DNA of 64,000 bases from Acidovorax kalamii (GCF_002245625.1 NZ_NOIG01000001.1:124001-188000), one strand, 5' to 3'. Shown: positions 9,176 through 17,598, numbered from the stretch's first letter. Notes: generated by a model not told the origin, from the sequence alone. Numbers and translations: made by a program.

Positions 9176-9504
9176 CTTGTGGGGAATGGATGGTTGACTG
9201 ATTGCAGGCCAATGTAGGGCGAGGGCTGCGCTTTGAACAATGCCAATGCCGTGCCTGCCTATGCCGGTAAGTTATGTGCTTCAGCCCCAATCGCCCCAGG
9301 CCTGCCCCTTGCATGCAGGCATGGCGCAAATGGTGCGCGCTGAAGCAATCTGGTGCAGTGTTGTGCACCGCAAAAGGGCCATAACTTTTCATCATGACGC
9401 ACCCCCGCGAATGAATTGTTCAACGGCGCCGCGAGTTTTTACAGTGCCCCTGCGTTCTGCTTTTTCATTCACCCGTTTACCTGCTTTTTTGCAAAGGGAT
9501 CCCC
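9176..9504. promoter_or_regulatory. Divergent promoter region of the DadA-like and receptor genes
   Basis: This 329-bp gap separates the divergent dehydrogenase and receptor genes and has no credible gene. It holds an inverted repeat, GGTGCA-N6-TGCACC, at 9352-9369, and a third GGTGC half-site about 20 bp before it. The symmetry suits a regulator site, perhaps for the LysR protein encoded next door, but that is inference. A ribosome site (AAAGGGA) lies just before the receptor ATG. No sigma-70 pair stood out. Confidence 0.45.
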
Positions 9505-10395
9505 ATGAAGCTCTCCGCCGTCACTTCTGCTGCCCTGGTGGCGGTCGGCCTGCTGGCCTGCACCGTGGCCAGTGCCGACACCCTCAAGAAGATTGCCGAT
9601 ACGGGCAAGATCACGCTGGCCTACCGCGAGTCGTCGGTGCCCTTCAGCTACCTGGCGGGCCCGGGCGTGCCCGTGGGGTTCTCGGTGGATATTTCCAACG
9701 CGGTGGTGGATGCGGTGAAGAAGCGCTTGAACAACCCGGCCATCAAGGTGGAGTTGCAGGCGGTGACCTCGCAGAACCGCATTCCGCTGCTGACCAACGG
9801 CACCATCGATCTGGAGTGTGGCTCCACCACCAACAACACGGCACGGGCCAAGGACGTGCAGTTCGCCATCAACCACTTCTACACCGGCACCCGGCTGCTG
9901 ACCAAGAAGACCTCGGGTGTCAAAAACTACGCCGACCTGGCCAGGAAGAAGGTGGCCAGCACATCGGGCACCACCAATGCCCAGGTGATCCGCAAATACA
10001 GCCGCGACAACAACCTGGACCTGGACATCGTGCTGGGCAAGGACCATGACGACGCCGTGCTGCTGGTGGACAGTGGCCGGGCCGAGGCGTTTGCGATGGA
10101 CGACATCCTGCTGTTTGGCCTGATGGGCAACCAGCGCAACCCGGCCGATTGGACGGTGGTGGGTGATTCGTTGCAGGTGGAGCCTTACGCCTGCATGCTG
10201 CGCAAGGACGACCCGCAGTTCCAGGCGCTGGTCAACGGCGTGATCGGCGGGATGATGAAGTCCGGCGAATTCGACAAGCTCTATACCAAGTGGTTCATGT
10301 CGCCCGTGCCGCCGCGCAACCAGAACCTGAACCTGGCCATGAGCAAGGAGCTGCGCGAGAACCTGGTGGCGCAGAGCGACAAGCCCGCCCAGTAA
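9505..10395 (+). CDS. Amino-acid ABC transporter substrate-binding protein (GltI-like), orphan
   Basis: A 296-residue periplasmic binding protein with a Sec signal peptide (residues 1-24, ending VASA-D). The mature part follows the polar amino-acid/glutamate receptor pattern: TLKKIADTGKITLAYRES, IPLLTNGTIDLECGSTTNN, ASTSGTTNAQVI, DSGRAEAFAMDDILL and KWFMSPVPPRN at the end. The GltI-type CGSTTNN segment suggests an acidic amino acid or amide. No permease or ATPase gene is adjacent, so it must use a transporter encoded elsewhere. The racemase gene follows after 12 bp, so the two are probably an operon. Confidence 0.9.
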   Translation: MKLSAVTSAALVAVGLLACTVASADTLKKIADTGKITLAYRESSVPFSYLAGPGVPVGFSVDISNAVVDAVKKRLNNPAIKVELQAVTSQNRIPLLTNGTIDLECGSTTNNTARAKDVQFAINHFYTGTRLLTKKTSGVKNYADLARKKVASTSGTTNAQVIRKYSRDNNLDLDIVLGKDHDDAVLLVDSGRAEAFAMDDILLFGLMGNQRNPADWTVVGDSLQVEPYACMLRKDDPQFQALVNGVIGGMMKSGEFDKLYTKWFMSPVPPRNQNLNLAMSKELRENLVAQSDKPAQ

Positions 10396-10407
10396 GCCGG
10401 AGCGCGC

Positions 10408-11196
10408 ATGTCTTTGGTGTCTGCAAGCCCCCCACACACACCGCAGGTGGTGGGCATTCTGGGCGGGATGGGCCCGGCTGCCGGGGCGGATTTTGTGCGC
10501 CTGTTCGTGCAGGCCTGCACAAAACGCATGGAGGTGCTGGGCATTCCGGTGCGTGATCAGGCCTACCCCGAGCACTGGCTGGCGCAGGTGCCCATCCCGG
10601 ACCGCACGGCCGCGCTGAACGACACGCGCCCCGGCGCGCACCAGCCCGCAGACCCGATGCTGCAGGCCACCGGGCGGCTGGCTGCGCTGGGGGCGCGGGT
10701 GGTGGCGATTGCCTGCAACACAGCCCACGCGTGGCACGGCATCCTGCAGCAGCGGTTTCCGCAGATGGTGGTCTTGCACGGCGTGCAGGAGGTGGTGGCC
10801 GAGCTGTCGGCGCGCAAGGTGCAGGGCGTGGGGCTGCTGGCCACGCGCGGCGCCTACGACGCAGGCCTTTACCAGCGTGAGCTGGAGCGGGCGCACATTG
10901 CCTGCTCTGTGCCCGACGACCATGAACGCGAGCAGCTGATGCAGGGCATCTACGAGGGTGTGAAAGCGGGCAACTACCCGCTGGCGCGCCAGCGCTTTGA
11001 AGCCGTATCGATTGCGCTGCAGGAGCGCTACAGCGTGTCCACGCTGATCATGGGCTGTACCGAGATTCCGCTGGCGCTGTCGGAGCACCCCCGGCTGGAA
11101 GGGATCTCGCTGGTGAACCCCTCGGTGGTGCTGGCCTCGGCACTGGCCCGGCATGCCTACTGCGATATGCCCACCGAGGGCATGGCCCAGGCCTGA
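10408..11196 (+). CDS. Aspartate/glutamate racemase family protein
   Basis: A 262-residue cofactor-independent racemase. The N-terminal VVGILGGMGPAAGADFV and both catalytic cysteine motifs are present: ACNTAHAW (residues about 107) and GCTEIPLAL (about 215). In the family these cysteines act as the two-base pair that inverts aspartate or glutamate. Together with the upstream receptor and the divergent DadA-like enzyme, the likely job is to interconvert L- and D-amino acid before oxidation. The gene is 12 bp downstream of the receptor and is convergent with the diguanylate cyclase gene. Confidence 0.92.
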   Translation: MSLVSASPPHTPQVVGILGGMGPAAGADFVRLFVQACTKRMEVLGIPVRDQAYPEHWLAQVPIPDRTAALNDTRPGAHQPADPMLQATGRLAALGARVVAIACNTAHAWHGILQQRFPQMVVLHGVQEVVAELSARKVQGVGLLATRGAYDAGLYQRELERAHIACSVPDDHEREQLMQGIYEGVKAGNYPLARQRFEAVSIALQERYSVSTLIMGCTEIPLALSEHPRLEGISLVNPSVVLASALARHAYCDMPTEGMAQA

Positions 11197-11247
11197 AAAG
11201 TTCCAGGCTGGGAGCCTTGAGAGTCACTGCAGGCGGCGTGTCTCGCG

Positions 11248-11263
11248 CACTGGGCCCCCAGTG
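11248..11263. terminator. Possible bidirectional terminator hairpin
   Basis: A short perfect inverted repeat, CACTGGG-CC-CCCAGTG, lies between the convergent racemase and diguanylate cyclase genes and reaches the stop codon of the latter. There is no T-run, so terminator function is only suggested by position. Confidence 0.3.
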
Positions 11264-13654
11264 TCAGCCCGCCTCGTCGAACACCTCCAGCCGGTTGCGG
11301 CCGCCATGTTTGGCGCGGTACAGGGCTGCGTCGGCGGCCTGCACCAGGCTGTCTGGCTGGGCTCCGGGGCGCGGCACCATGCTGGCCACGCCCGCGCTGA
11401 GCGTGACGATGGGCGCCGTGGGCGAGCGGGGATGCTGCAGGGCGGCTTCGCGCAGGCTGTCCATGCAGCGCTGGGCAGCCGTCACCGCGTCGGCCACGGT
11501 GGCGTCGGGTAGCAGCAGCACAAATTCTTCGCCGCCATAGCGGGCGGCAATTTCGTCTGCGCGGCGGATGTTGCCCTGCAGCAGCTGGGCCACGCGGCGC
11601 AGGCATTCATCGCCCGCCAGGTGGCCATAGTGGTCGTTGTAGAGCTTGAAATGGTCGATGTCGATCAGCACCACGGCCAGCGGCAGGTGGTGGCGGCCGC
11701 AGCGCATCCACTCGGCGGCCAGCCGTTCGTCAAAGCGGCGCCGGTTGCTGATGCCGGTCACGCCGTCGGTGGTGGACAGCAGGGCCAGCTTGGCGTTGGC
11801 AGCGGCCAGTTCCTGCTCCTTGCGCACCAGCTGGGTCACGTCGGTGCGCACACCGGCAATGCCGCCCTGGGGCGTGCGCCGTTCATCGGCCTGCAGCCAG
11901 CGGCCCTCGGGCAGGCGCTGCAGCACGGCCTGGTTGGCCGCGCGGTGGTCGGCCACGCGCTGGGCGACCCATTTCTCTTCGTTGCCCACGGCGTCCAGGT
12001 ACTGGCCCCGCTCGGCGCCATAACGAGCAATCTGCTCGAACGTGCTGCCCGGCACGATCACCGGCGCCGAGATGGGGTAGAGCCTGCGGTACTGTGTGTT
12101 GCACACCACCAGTCTGTCGTCGGCATCGAACAGCGCGAACCCTTCGGGCAGGGATTCCACCGCGTCCTGCAGCAGCTGGCGCGCCTGCTGTGCGGCCTCC
12201 TGGGCGCTCTCCAGGGCCTGGCGCTGCTCAATGAGGTCGGTGATGTCCAGGCGCACCGCCACCACGTAGTTCTCGGGGGTGCGGGTTTCGTAGATGTTGA
12301 TCCAGCGCCCGTCGGCCAGGCGCTGCACCAGGGTGGACGTGCGGCTGCCGTGCTCGGACAGGCGCTCGGCGATCCAGGCTTCCTCGCGGCCCTGGGCCGA
12401 GGGGATCAGGCCCCGCTCCACCGAGTAGCGCAGGATGTCGGCAAAGCTCTTGCCCAGATGCTCTGCGTAGTTCATGTGCGGGTACATGCGCGAGAGCTGC
12501 TGGTTGAAGAGCACCAGGCGGTCCTGCTCGTCAAAGATCTCGATGCTCACGGGCAGTGCCTCGACCGCACGCTCCAGCAGCTGCCGGATGCGCTGGTTCT
12601 CTTGCCGGGCGGCATCGACCTTGTGGCGCTGCTCGATCAGGTCGCTGATGTCCAGACGCACCACCACCGTCATGCCCGAGGGCGTGCGGCTTTCGTGCAT
12701 GTGCATCCAGGCGCCATTCGGGTAGTGGCGCACCTCCGGGCCGGGCCGGTGGCCACGAAGCGCCATTTCGTGCGCCAGCCACAGCTCTTCCTGGCCGCTG
12801 GCCTCCTGGGGGATGCCATGGCGCAGTCCCGCGCGCAGCAGCTCTTCGTAGGTCTTGCCCAGCGACTCCGCCACCGGCAGGTGCGGGCGCAGGCGTGCCA
12901 TCTGGTCGTTGCACAGCACCAGGCGGTCGTTCTCGTCGTAGATTTCGAGCCCGGCGGGCATGGCATTGACGGCCTCGCGCAGGCTGCGTTCGGCGCGCTC
13001 GGCATCGTGCAGCGCCTGCTTGAGGGCGCGCTCCTTGTGCACAACATCGGTGATGTCGGCGCGCAGCACCACCACGCCGCCTCCTTCGGTGAGGCGTTCG
13101 GTGATCCGCATCCAGCGGTCGCCCTCGACCTCCTGCACTTCAGGCAGCTCGGGGGCGCGATGGCGGGCCATGCGGTGGGCAAGCCAGGTGTCCACGTCGG
13201 GCCGCGCGTCCACAATGTGGCCCGAGCGTGCGGCGCGGCGCAGCACATCCTCGAACAGCGTGCCATATTCGACGGCCATCGAGGTGCCCGTGTTCACCTC
13301 GCGGTACTGGGCGTTGCACAGCACCAGGCGGTCGTCGGCGTCGTAGATGGCCAGCCCGTCCGGCAGGATGTCGAGCGTGGCCGACAGCTGGGTGCCGGCA
13401 CGCTGGGCGGCTGCCTGGGCCTCGCTGGCCATGGTGCGCAGCGCCATCACCTGCCGCACCAGCCACCAAGACAGCAATGCACTGGCCACCAGCCCCGCCC
13501 CGGCGGCCGTGGATGCAATGCGGGTCGCGAGGTCCATGGACCGGCTGGCCAGTGCCCAGGTCAGCAGGGCCAGGCCGCCAGCACCACAAACCCCCGCCAC
13601 CAGCAACGCCAGCAGGTGTCCGCGCGGCAGGGTGGGTGGCGTGGTGCGGTGCAT
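11264..13654 (-). CDS. Diguanylate cyclase with two membrane helices and four tandem PAS repeats
   Basis: A 796-residue protein. Two transmembrane helices lie at about 12-35 and 45-65, followed by a coiled linker and four successive PAS_7-type repeats of about 130-140 residues. Each repeat has the signature 'A-(V/L)-(P)-x-G-(L/F)-x-(I/L)-(Y/F)-D-x-x-D-R-L-V-(L/V)-x-N' and ends in 'V-R-x-D-(I/V)-(S/T)'. The C-terminal GGDEF domain has an intact active site, GGEEF (707-711), so it should make c-di-GMP. An RxxD-like tetrad (RRAD) lies just before it but one residue out of the usual register, so feedback inhibition is uncertain. A GTG start 25 codons upstream is possible; I preferred the ATG at 13654 near the first helix. 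Confidence 0.9.
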   Translation of the reverse strand: MHRTTPPTLPRGHLLALLVAGVCGAGGLALLTWALASRSMDLATRIASTAAGAGLVASALLSWWLVRQVMALRTMASEAQAAAQRAGTQLSATLDILPDGLAIYDADDRLVLCNAQYREVNTGTSMAVEYGTLFEDVLRRAARSGHIVDARPDVDTWLAHRMARHRAPELPEVQEVEGDRWMRITERLTEGGGVVVLRADITDVVHKERALKQALHDAERAERSLREAVNAMPAGLEIYDENDRLVLCNDQMARLRPHLPVAESLGKTYEELLRAGLRHGIPQEASGQEELWLAHEMALRGHRPGPEVRHYPNGAWMHMHESRTPSGMTVVVRLDISDLIEQRHKVDAARQENQRIRQLLERAVEALPVSIEIFDEQDRLVLFNQQLSRMYPHMNYAEHLGKSFADILRYSVERGLIPSAQGREEAWIAERLSEHGSRTSTLVQRLADGRWINIYETRTPENYVVAVRLDITDLIEQRQALESAQEAAQQARQLLQDAVESLPEGFALFDADDRLVVCNTQYRRLYPISAPVIVPGSTFEQIARYGAERGQYLDAVGNEEKWVAQRVADHRAANQAVLQRLPEGRWLQADERRTPQGGIAGVRTDVTQLVRKEQELAAANAKLALLSTTDGVTGISNRRRFDERLAAEWMRCGRHHLPLAVVLIDIDHFKLYNDHYGHLAGDECLRRVAQLLQGNIRRADEIAARYGGEEFVLLLPDATVADAVTAAQRCMDSLREAALQHPRSPTAPIVTLSAGVASMVPRPGAQPDSLVQAADAALYRAKHGGRNRLEVFDEAG

Positions 13655-13940
13655 GCGGTGGGCAGTCGCGGCGAGGGGCTGAGGGGCTGGGCTACCTGGG
13701 GGGCACGGGGTGGGTTGGTGGGGGCGCACGCGGCAGGCGCCGGGCGGTTCGAAGAAAGTCTAGCAGTGCTGCCCCAATTTCGATACCCGAAAATGCCGCC
13801 CTGCGGTAAACCCCAGCGGGCGCTTGCTGCGGCCTGCAGGCACGCTCTGGGGGCTGCGGCAAGGTGGGCTGCAAAAGCCCGCAACAAGCCCTAGACTGCG
13901 GGGCTCGTCCCTTTCTTGGCCCCCTTTTTCGGAGAACCCC

Positions 13941-14837
13941 ATGCTCAATGACGACCTCCACACCGACGCCCATGCCCTGCTGCCGGGCCGCACCACCGAT
14001 GCGGGCGCCACCCGCCGCACCGCACTGCAGGCGGCGCTGGGCCTGGGCTACGCGGCTGCCGCCGCCCCCATCATGGCCCAGACTGCCATTGCCACGCCGG
14101 CCGATGGGCTGACGGCGGGCGAGGTGAGCTTCACGGTCAATGGTTTCAAGGTACCCGCTTACCGCGCAGCACCTGCGGGCAAGACAGGCCTGCCGGTGGT
14201 GCTGGTGATCCAGGAGATTTTTGGTGTGCACGAATACATCGCTGACACCTGCCGCCGGTTTGCCAAGGCGGGTTACCTGGCCATTGCGCCCCAGCTGTAC
14301 GCGCGCCAGGGCGACCCCTCGCAATACACCGAGATCGCCAAGCTCATGGCCGAGGTGGTCTCCAAGGTGCCCGATGCCCAGGTGATGGCCGACCTGGACG
14401 GCGCCGTGCAGTGGGCCGCCGCCAACGGTGGCGATGCTGCGCGGGTGGGCATCACCGGCTTTTGCTGGGGCGGCCGCATCACCTGGCTGTATGCCGCACA
14501 TGGCCCCGTCAGGGCTGGTGTGGCCTGGTACGGGCGCCTGGTGGGCCAGGCGAGCGAACTCACGCCCAAGCACCCTGTAGACATCGCCCCCATCCTCAAG
14601 GCGCCCGTGCTGGGTCTGTATGGTGAAAAAGACACCGGCATCCCCCTTGACACGGTTGATAAGATGAAAGCTGCCCTGGCCGGTGGCTCGCCGCAGGCCA
14701 AGGCATCGGAATTTGTGGTGTACCCCGACGCGCCCCACGCCTTCCATGCCGACTACCGCGCGAGCTATCGCAAGGAAGCGGCCGAGGATGGCTGGAAGCG
14801 CGCGCTGGCCTGGTTCAAGGCGCAGGGCGTGGTCTGA
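13941..14837 (+). CDS. Dienelactone hydrolase family protein, probably exported
   Basis: A 298-residue alpha/beta hydrolase. The nucleophile is C175 in GFCWGGR, the acid is in YGEKDTGIP and the base in PDAPHAFHAD, the dienelactone hydrolase Cys-Asp-His triad. The N-terminal about 50 residues carry a twin-arginine motif (TRRTALQ) followed by an Ala-rich hydrophobic stretch ending IMAQ, which looks like a Tat signal, so the enzyme is probably periplasmic like other YghX-type hydrolases. A GGAGA ribosome site precedes the ATG. It hydrolyses lactone or ester substrates; the natural one is not evident. Confidence 0.9.
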   Translation: MLNDDLHTDAHALLPGRTTDAGATRRTALQAALGLGYAAAAAPIMAQTAIATPADGLTAGEVSFTVNGFKVPAYRAAPAGKTGLPVVLVIQEIFGVHEYIADTCRRFAKAGYLAIAPQLYARQGDPSQYTEIAKLMAEVVSKVPDAQVMADLDGAVQWAAANGGDAARVGITGFCWGGRITWLYAAHGPVRAGVAWYGRLVGQASELTPKHPVDIAPILKAPVLGLYGEKDTGIPLDTVDKMKAALAGGSPQAKASEFVVYPDAPHAFHADYRASYRKEAAEDGWKRALAWFKAQGVV

Positions 14838-14883
14838 CCCTCCTGTGCGACCGGATCCGGCCCTGTGCCGGTGGGCCGACTGC

Positions 14884-14912
14884 AGCCGCCCCCCAACGGG
14901 GGCGGCTTTTTT
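14884..14912 (+). terminator. Rho-independent terminator after the dienelactone hydrolase gene
   Basis: A 10-bp perfect stem (AGCCGCCCCC with its complement), a 4-nt loop (CAAC) and a run of six T. It starts 46 bp after the stop codon of the hydrolase gene and is the clearest intrinsic terminator in the window. Confidence 0.9.
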
Positions 14913-14944
14913 ATCGCGATTTCGGGTGTGGTTTTTTGAAAGAA

Positions 14945-14999
14945 AATAGGCCCTGGCGCCTGTCTATAAAGCGCAATTAGCTATGACTTTGATAGCAAT
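14945..14999 (-). repeat. Dispersed repeat copy 1 (GATAGCT / GCGCTT element)
   Basis: Read on the minus strand this copy has GCTATC-AAAGTC-ATAGCT, then GCGCTTTATAGACAGGCGC and CAGGGCC. A 26-nt part matches copy 6 at 41418-41463 at 22 positions. The start codon and first codons of the ZIP transporter gene lie inside it. Confidence 0.75.
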
Positions 15000-15837
15000 C
15001 ATTCTGGCCACGCTGGCCGCAGGCATTGGCAGCGTGTGGCTGGCCGCACTGCTCATGCGGCTGGGCCTGGGCGGTCGGGCCGATGGTGTGGGCCCGCAAC
15101 ACCTGCTCAGCCTGGCGGCGGGGGCCCTGCTGGCCACGGCCTTCATGCACCTGCTGCCCGAGGCGTTCGAGAGTCAGGCGGGCGCGCACGACCTGTTTGC
15201 CACCTTGCTGGTGGGCGTGGTGTTCTTCTTTCTGCTCGACAAGGCCGAGCTGTGGCACCACGGGCATGAGCACAGCCACTCTGCGCCTGCCGCGCAGGAC
15301 CATGCCCACGGCCATGGGCATACCCACGATGCCCACCACGGCCATGGCCATGGCCATAGCCATGCGCACCACCACCATGGCCCGCGCTCGGGCGGCTGGG
15401 CTGTGTTGACGGGCGACAGCGTGCATTGTTTTGGCGACGGCATCCTGATCGCCTCGGCGTTCCTGGCCGACATCCGCCTGGGGGTGATCGCTGCCGTCTC
15501 GGTGTTGGCGCACGAGGTGCCGCACCACATGGGCGACCTGGTGGTGCTGCGCCAGACCAGTCCCAACCGCCGCATGGCCCTGCTCAAGGTGTCGCTGGCG
15601 GGCGCGGTGACGGCGCTGGGCGGGGTGGTGGGCTACTTCCTGGTGGGGCAGCTGCAGGACTTCTTGCCGTACTTCCTGGCTGTGGCGTCGAGCAGCTTTG
15701 TGTATGTGGCGCTGGCCGACCTGATTCCCCAGCTGCAAAAGCGCCTCACGGCACGCGAGACCATCGCGCAGATCGCCTGGCTGATCGCAGGCATGGTGAT
15801 CGTCACGCTGGTGAGCGGCGCGGCGCACGCGCATTGA
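14983..15837 (+). CDS. ZIP family divalent metal transporter
   Basis: A 284-residue membrane protein with about seven to eight helices. Helix 1 begins MTLIAIILATLAAGIGS. Between helices 3 and 4 is a long histidine-rich loop (residues about 88-130, more than 20 His in HGH/HSH repeats), typical of zinc-uptake ZIP proteins. Metal-site motifs HCFGDG (helix 4) and AHEVPHHMGD (helix 5) match the H-x-x-x-D and H-E-x-P-H signatures of the family. It moves Zn2+ or similar ions into the cytoplasm. Its start codon falls inside a dispersed repeat, and no clear ribosome site is visible, so its translation initiation may depend on the repeat. It is convergent with the lipoprotein gene. Confidence 0.92.
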   Translation: MTLIAIILATLAAGIGSVWLAALLMRLGLGGRADGVGPQHLLSLAAGALLATAFMHLLPEAFESQAGAHDLFATLLVGVVFFFLLDKAELWHHGHEHSHSAPAAQDHAHGHGHTHDAHHGHGHGHSHAHHHHGPRSGGWAVLTGDSVHCFGDGILIASAFLADIRLGVIAAVSVLAHEVPHHMGDLVVLRQTSPNRRMALLKVSLAGAVTALGGVVGYFLVGQLQDFLPYFLAVASSSFVYVALADLIPQLQKRLTARETIAQIAWLIAGMVIVTLVSGAAHAH

Positions 15838-15850
15838 CGGTGAATCGCCA

Positions 15851-15865
15851 CTGCGCAATGCGCAG
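15851..15865. terminator. Weak hairpin between convergent genes
   Basis: CTGCGC-AAT-GCGCAG, a 6-bp stem with no T-run, lies between the convergent ZIP and lipoprotein genes. It is a possible terminator by position only. Confidence 0.25.
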
Positions 15866-15871
15866 CCCCCG

Positions 15872-16390
15872 TTAGCGCGGGCCGGGGGGCCTGGGTTTGA
15901 GGTAGAAGGCGCTGCCCTGACGCGCCGATCTGTACGGCACCACATCCAGCACGGCCTCGTGGCGCTGCAAGGCCAGAACGCCGGTGTGGTACAGAAAATG
16001 GCCGTTGCTGCGGCGGTGTGATTCGTACCGTGCCCCTTTCCCCTCGTTGATGAACGCGAGGAGAAACTCGCCTTCCGCCACGCTGGCGGGGGATTCTTGC
16101 AGGCAGTCAGGCGCCAATTCACCCAGGTCTTTGCAGACAGCGTGCCGGGCGCTGTAGGGGGTGTAGATACGCACCTGCGTCCATGCAAATTCGGCCGCCC
16201 GGGCCATGTCCACCATGCCGCTGTTGCGGGCCTGCTCGCCAATGCGGTCAGACACGGTGGGCTGGCCACAGGCCGCCAGACCCACCAGGGCTGCGCAAGC
16301 CCATGACCAGGCGCTATGGCACTGCAGCGGAGCTGCGGACCGGCGGTTCACGGCGGCCTGCCCGGGGTTGGTGGATGGGAGATTCTGCAT
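15872..16390 (-). CDS. Hypothetical lipoprotein
   Basis: A 172-residue protein that I do not recognise. It has an N-terminal hydrophobic stretch ending in a lipobox (LVGLAAC-GQ, Cys near residue 41), so it is probably a lipid-anchored envelope protein. The body contains three further cysteines (VCKDLGE, DCLQE) and a soluble mixed fold. The n-region before the hydrophobic stretch is long; a later start cannot be excluded, and an upstream GTG at 16417 is also open. No ribosome site is obvious. It lies 62 bp downstream of a Bug receptor gene on the same strand. Confidence 0.6.
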   Translation of the reverse strand: MQNLPSTNPGQAAVNRRSAAPLQCHSAWSWACAALVGLAACGQPTVSDRIGEQARNSGMVDMARAAEFAWTQVRIYTPYSARHAVCKDLGELAPDCLQESPASVAEGEFLLAFINEGKGARYESHRRSNGHFLYHTGVLALQRHEAVLDVVPYRSARQGSAFYLKPRPPGPR

Positions 16391-16452
16391 TTCAAATAGG
16401 TTCGCAGTGGCTGGCACGCTCTTGTGCTTGGGGCCAGGGGGAGTGATGCAGG

Positions 16453-17508
16453 TCAGTCAGCGTAGGTCCCTGCCTGCCGGATCAATGCGCCCCAGCGGTC
16501 CACCTCGGAAGACAGCTGAGTGCTCAGGCCCTCTGGCGTTTGCAGTTCTGGTTTGACGACCACCACCCCCACGTCATCCAGCCGCTTGATGAGCGCAGGG
16601 TCTTTCAACGCGGCTTTCAGCGCCGTGTTGAGGGTTGCCAGCACCGGGGCGGGTGTGGCCTTGGGGGCATAGAGGCCGTGCCAGACCACCACCTCGAAGT
16701 CTTTCAGTCCGGCCTCGCGCAGCGTCGGCGCATCTGGCAGGGGCTTGAGCCGTTCACGGGTGGTGACGCCGTAGAGTTTGACCTTGCCCGACTTGATGTG
16801 CTGAACCGTCTGCATCGACTGGTCGCACATAAGGTCCACCTGCCCGCCGATCAGGGCGGTCAACGCAGGCGCGGTCCCCTGGAAAGGCACAGTCGTGCTC
16901 TCGACGCCCACCGCCTGCTGCAACAGCATGCCGCACAACTGCGACGCAGCACCCAGCCCTGCATGTGAAAGGTTGACGGCCTTTCCTTCCCGTTTGAGGT
17001 AGCTGATCAACTCCTGCGGGGTTTTGGCGGGCAGGTCGGGGCGTCCGATGACCGTCATGGGCACATCGGCCACCTGGCCAAGGTATTCGAAATCCTTCAG
17101 CGGGTCGAAAGACAGTTTGCGGTAGAGGCTGGGCGCAGTGGACATGCCAATGTGGTGCAACAGCAGCGTGTAGCCGTCCTTGGCAGCGCGCGCAACCGAG
17201 GCAGATGCCACCGTTCCGCCTGCGCCTGCGCGGTTTTCCACGATCACCGTCTGACCCAGGCTTGCGCCCATGGACTGCGCCAATGCGCGCCCCAACAGGT
17301 CCGTCGGGCCACCGGCCGCAAACGGGATCACCAAGGTGACGGGCTTGGTAGGAAAAGCTTGTGCATGTGCGCCGAAGGAACCCACGGCCGCGACGGCTGC
17401 CACCAGCGCCAGGACGCAGTGCCGCAAGAAGGCCGCTCGTTGTAGCACGGCGGCAGTTGTGGTGGCGCCTGCGGCGAGGGCAATGGGCCGGGGGAGGGGG
17501 TTGCGCAT
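16453..17508 (-). CDS. Tripartite tricarboxylate transporter substrate-binding protein (Bug/TctC family)
   Basis: A 351-residue extracytoplasmic receptor with an N-terminal signal region (hydrophobic to about residue 50, ending AHAQA). The mature part has the Bug family marks: PTKPVTLVIPFAAGGPTD, LGQTVIVENRAGAGG, ARAAKDGYTLLLHH, and PDAPTLREAGLKDFEVVVWHGLYAPK. Bug proteins bind carboxylates and aromatic or amino acids and are greatly expanded in Betaproteobacteria. No TctA/TctB membrane genes are nearby, so it is an orphan. An AAGGAG ribosome site precedes the start. A short inverted repeat lies 72 bp upstream. Confidence 0.93.
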   Translation of the reverse strand: MRNPLPRPIALAAGATTTAAVLQRAAFLRHCVLALVAAVAAVGSFGAHAQAFPTKPVTLVIPFAAGGPTDLLGRALAQSMGASLGQTVIVENRAGAGGTVASASVARAAKDGYTLLLHHIGMSTAPSLYRKLSFDPLKDFEYLGQVADVPMTVIGRPDLPAKTPQELISYLKREGKAVNLSHAGLGAASQLCGMLLQQAVGVESTTVPFQGTAPALTALIGGQVDLMCDQSMQTVQHIKSGKVKLYGVTTRERLKPLPDAPTLREAGLKDFEVVVWHGLYAPKATPAPVLATLNTALKAALKDPALIKRLDDVGVVVVKPELQTPEGLSTQLSSEVDRWGALIRQAGTYAD

Positions 17509-17579
17509 GGTGCTCCTTGGAACGGTGAAGAGGTTCGCCGGAGTATCTGGCGCAGGTATTGCGGAAACAATCTGCTGAC

Positions 17580-17598
17580 TGTGAAGTCGTTATTCACA
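17580..17598. promoter_or_regulatory. Inverted repeat upstream of the Bug receptor gene
   Basis: TGTGAA-N7-TTCACA, a perfect 6-bp dyad in the 261-bp gap between the end of the response-regulator gene and the start of the Bug receptor gene. The half-sites resemble the CRP core TGTGA/TCACA but the spacing is wider than CRP's N6, so I call it only a candidate operator. Confidence 0.35.

Noticed and set aside
9352-9369. NtrC binding site
   Set aside because: NtrC boxes read TGCACC-N5-GGTGCA; here the half-sites are in the reverse order with N6.
11621-13894. 757-codon open frame opposite the PAS-GGDEF gene
   Set aside because: Shadow frame; periodic composition reflects the PAS repeats on the other strand.
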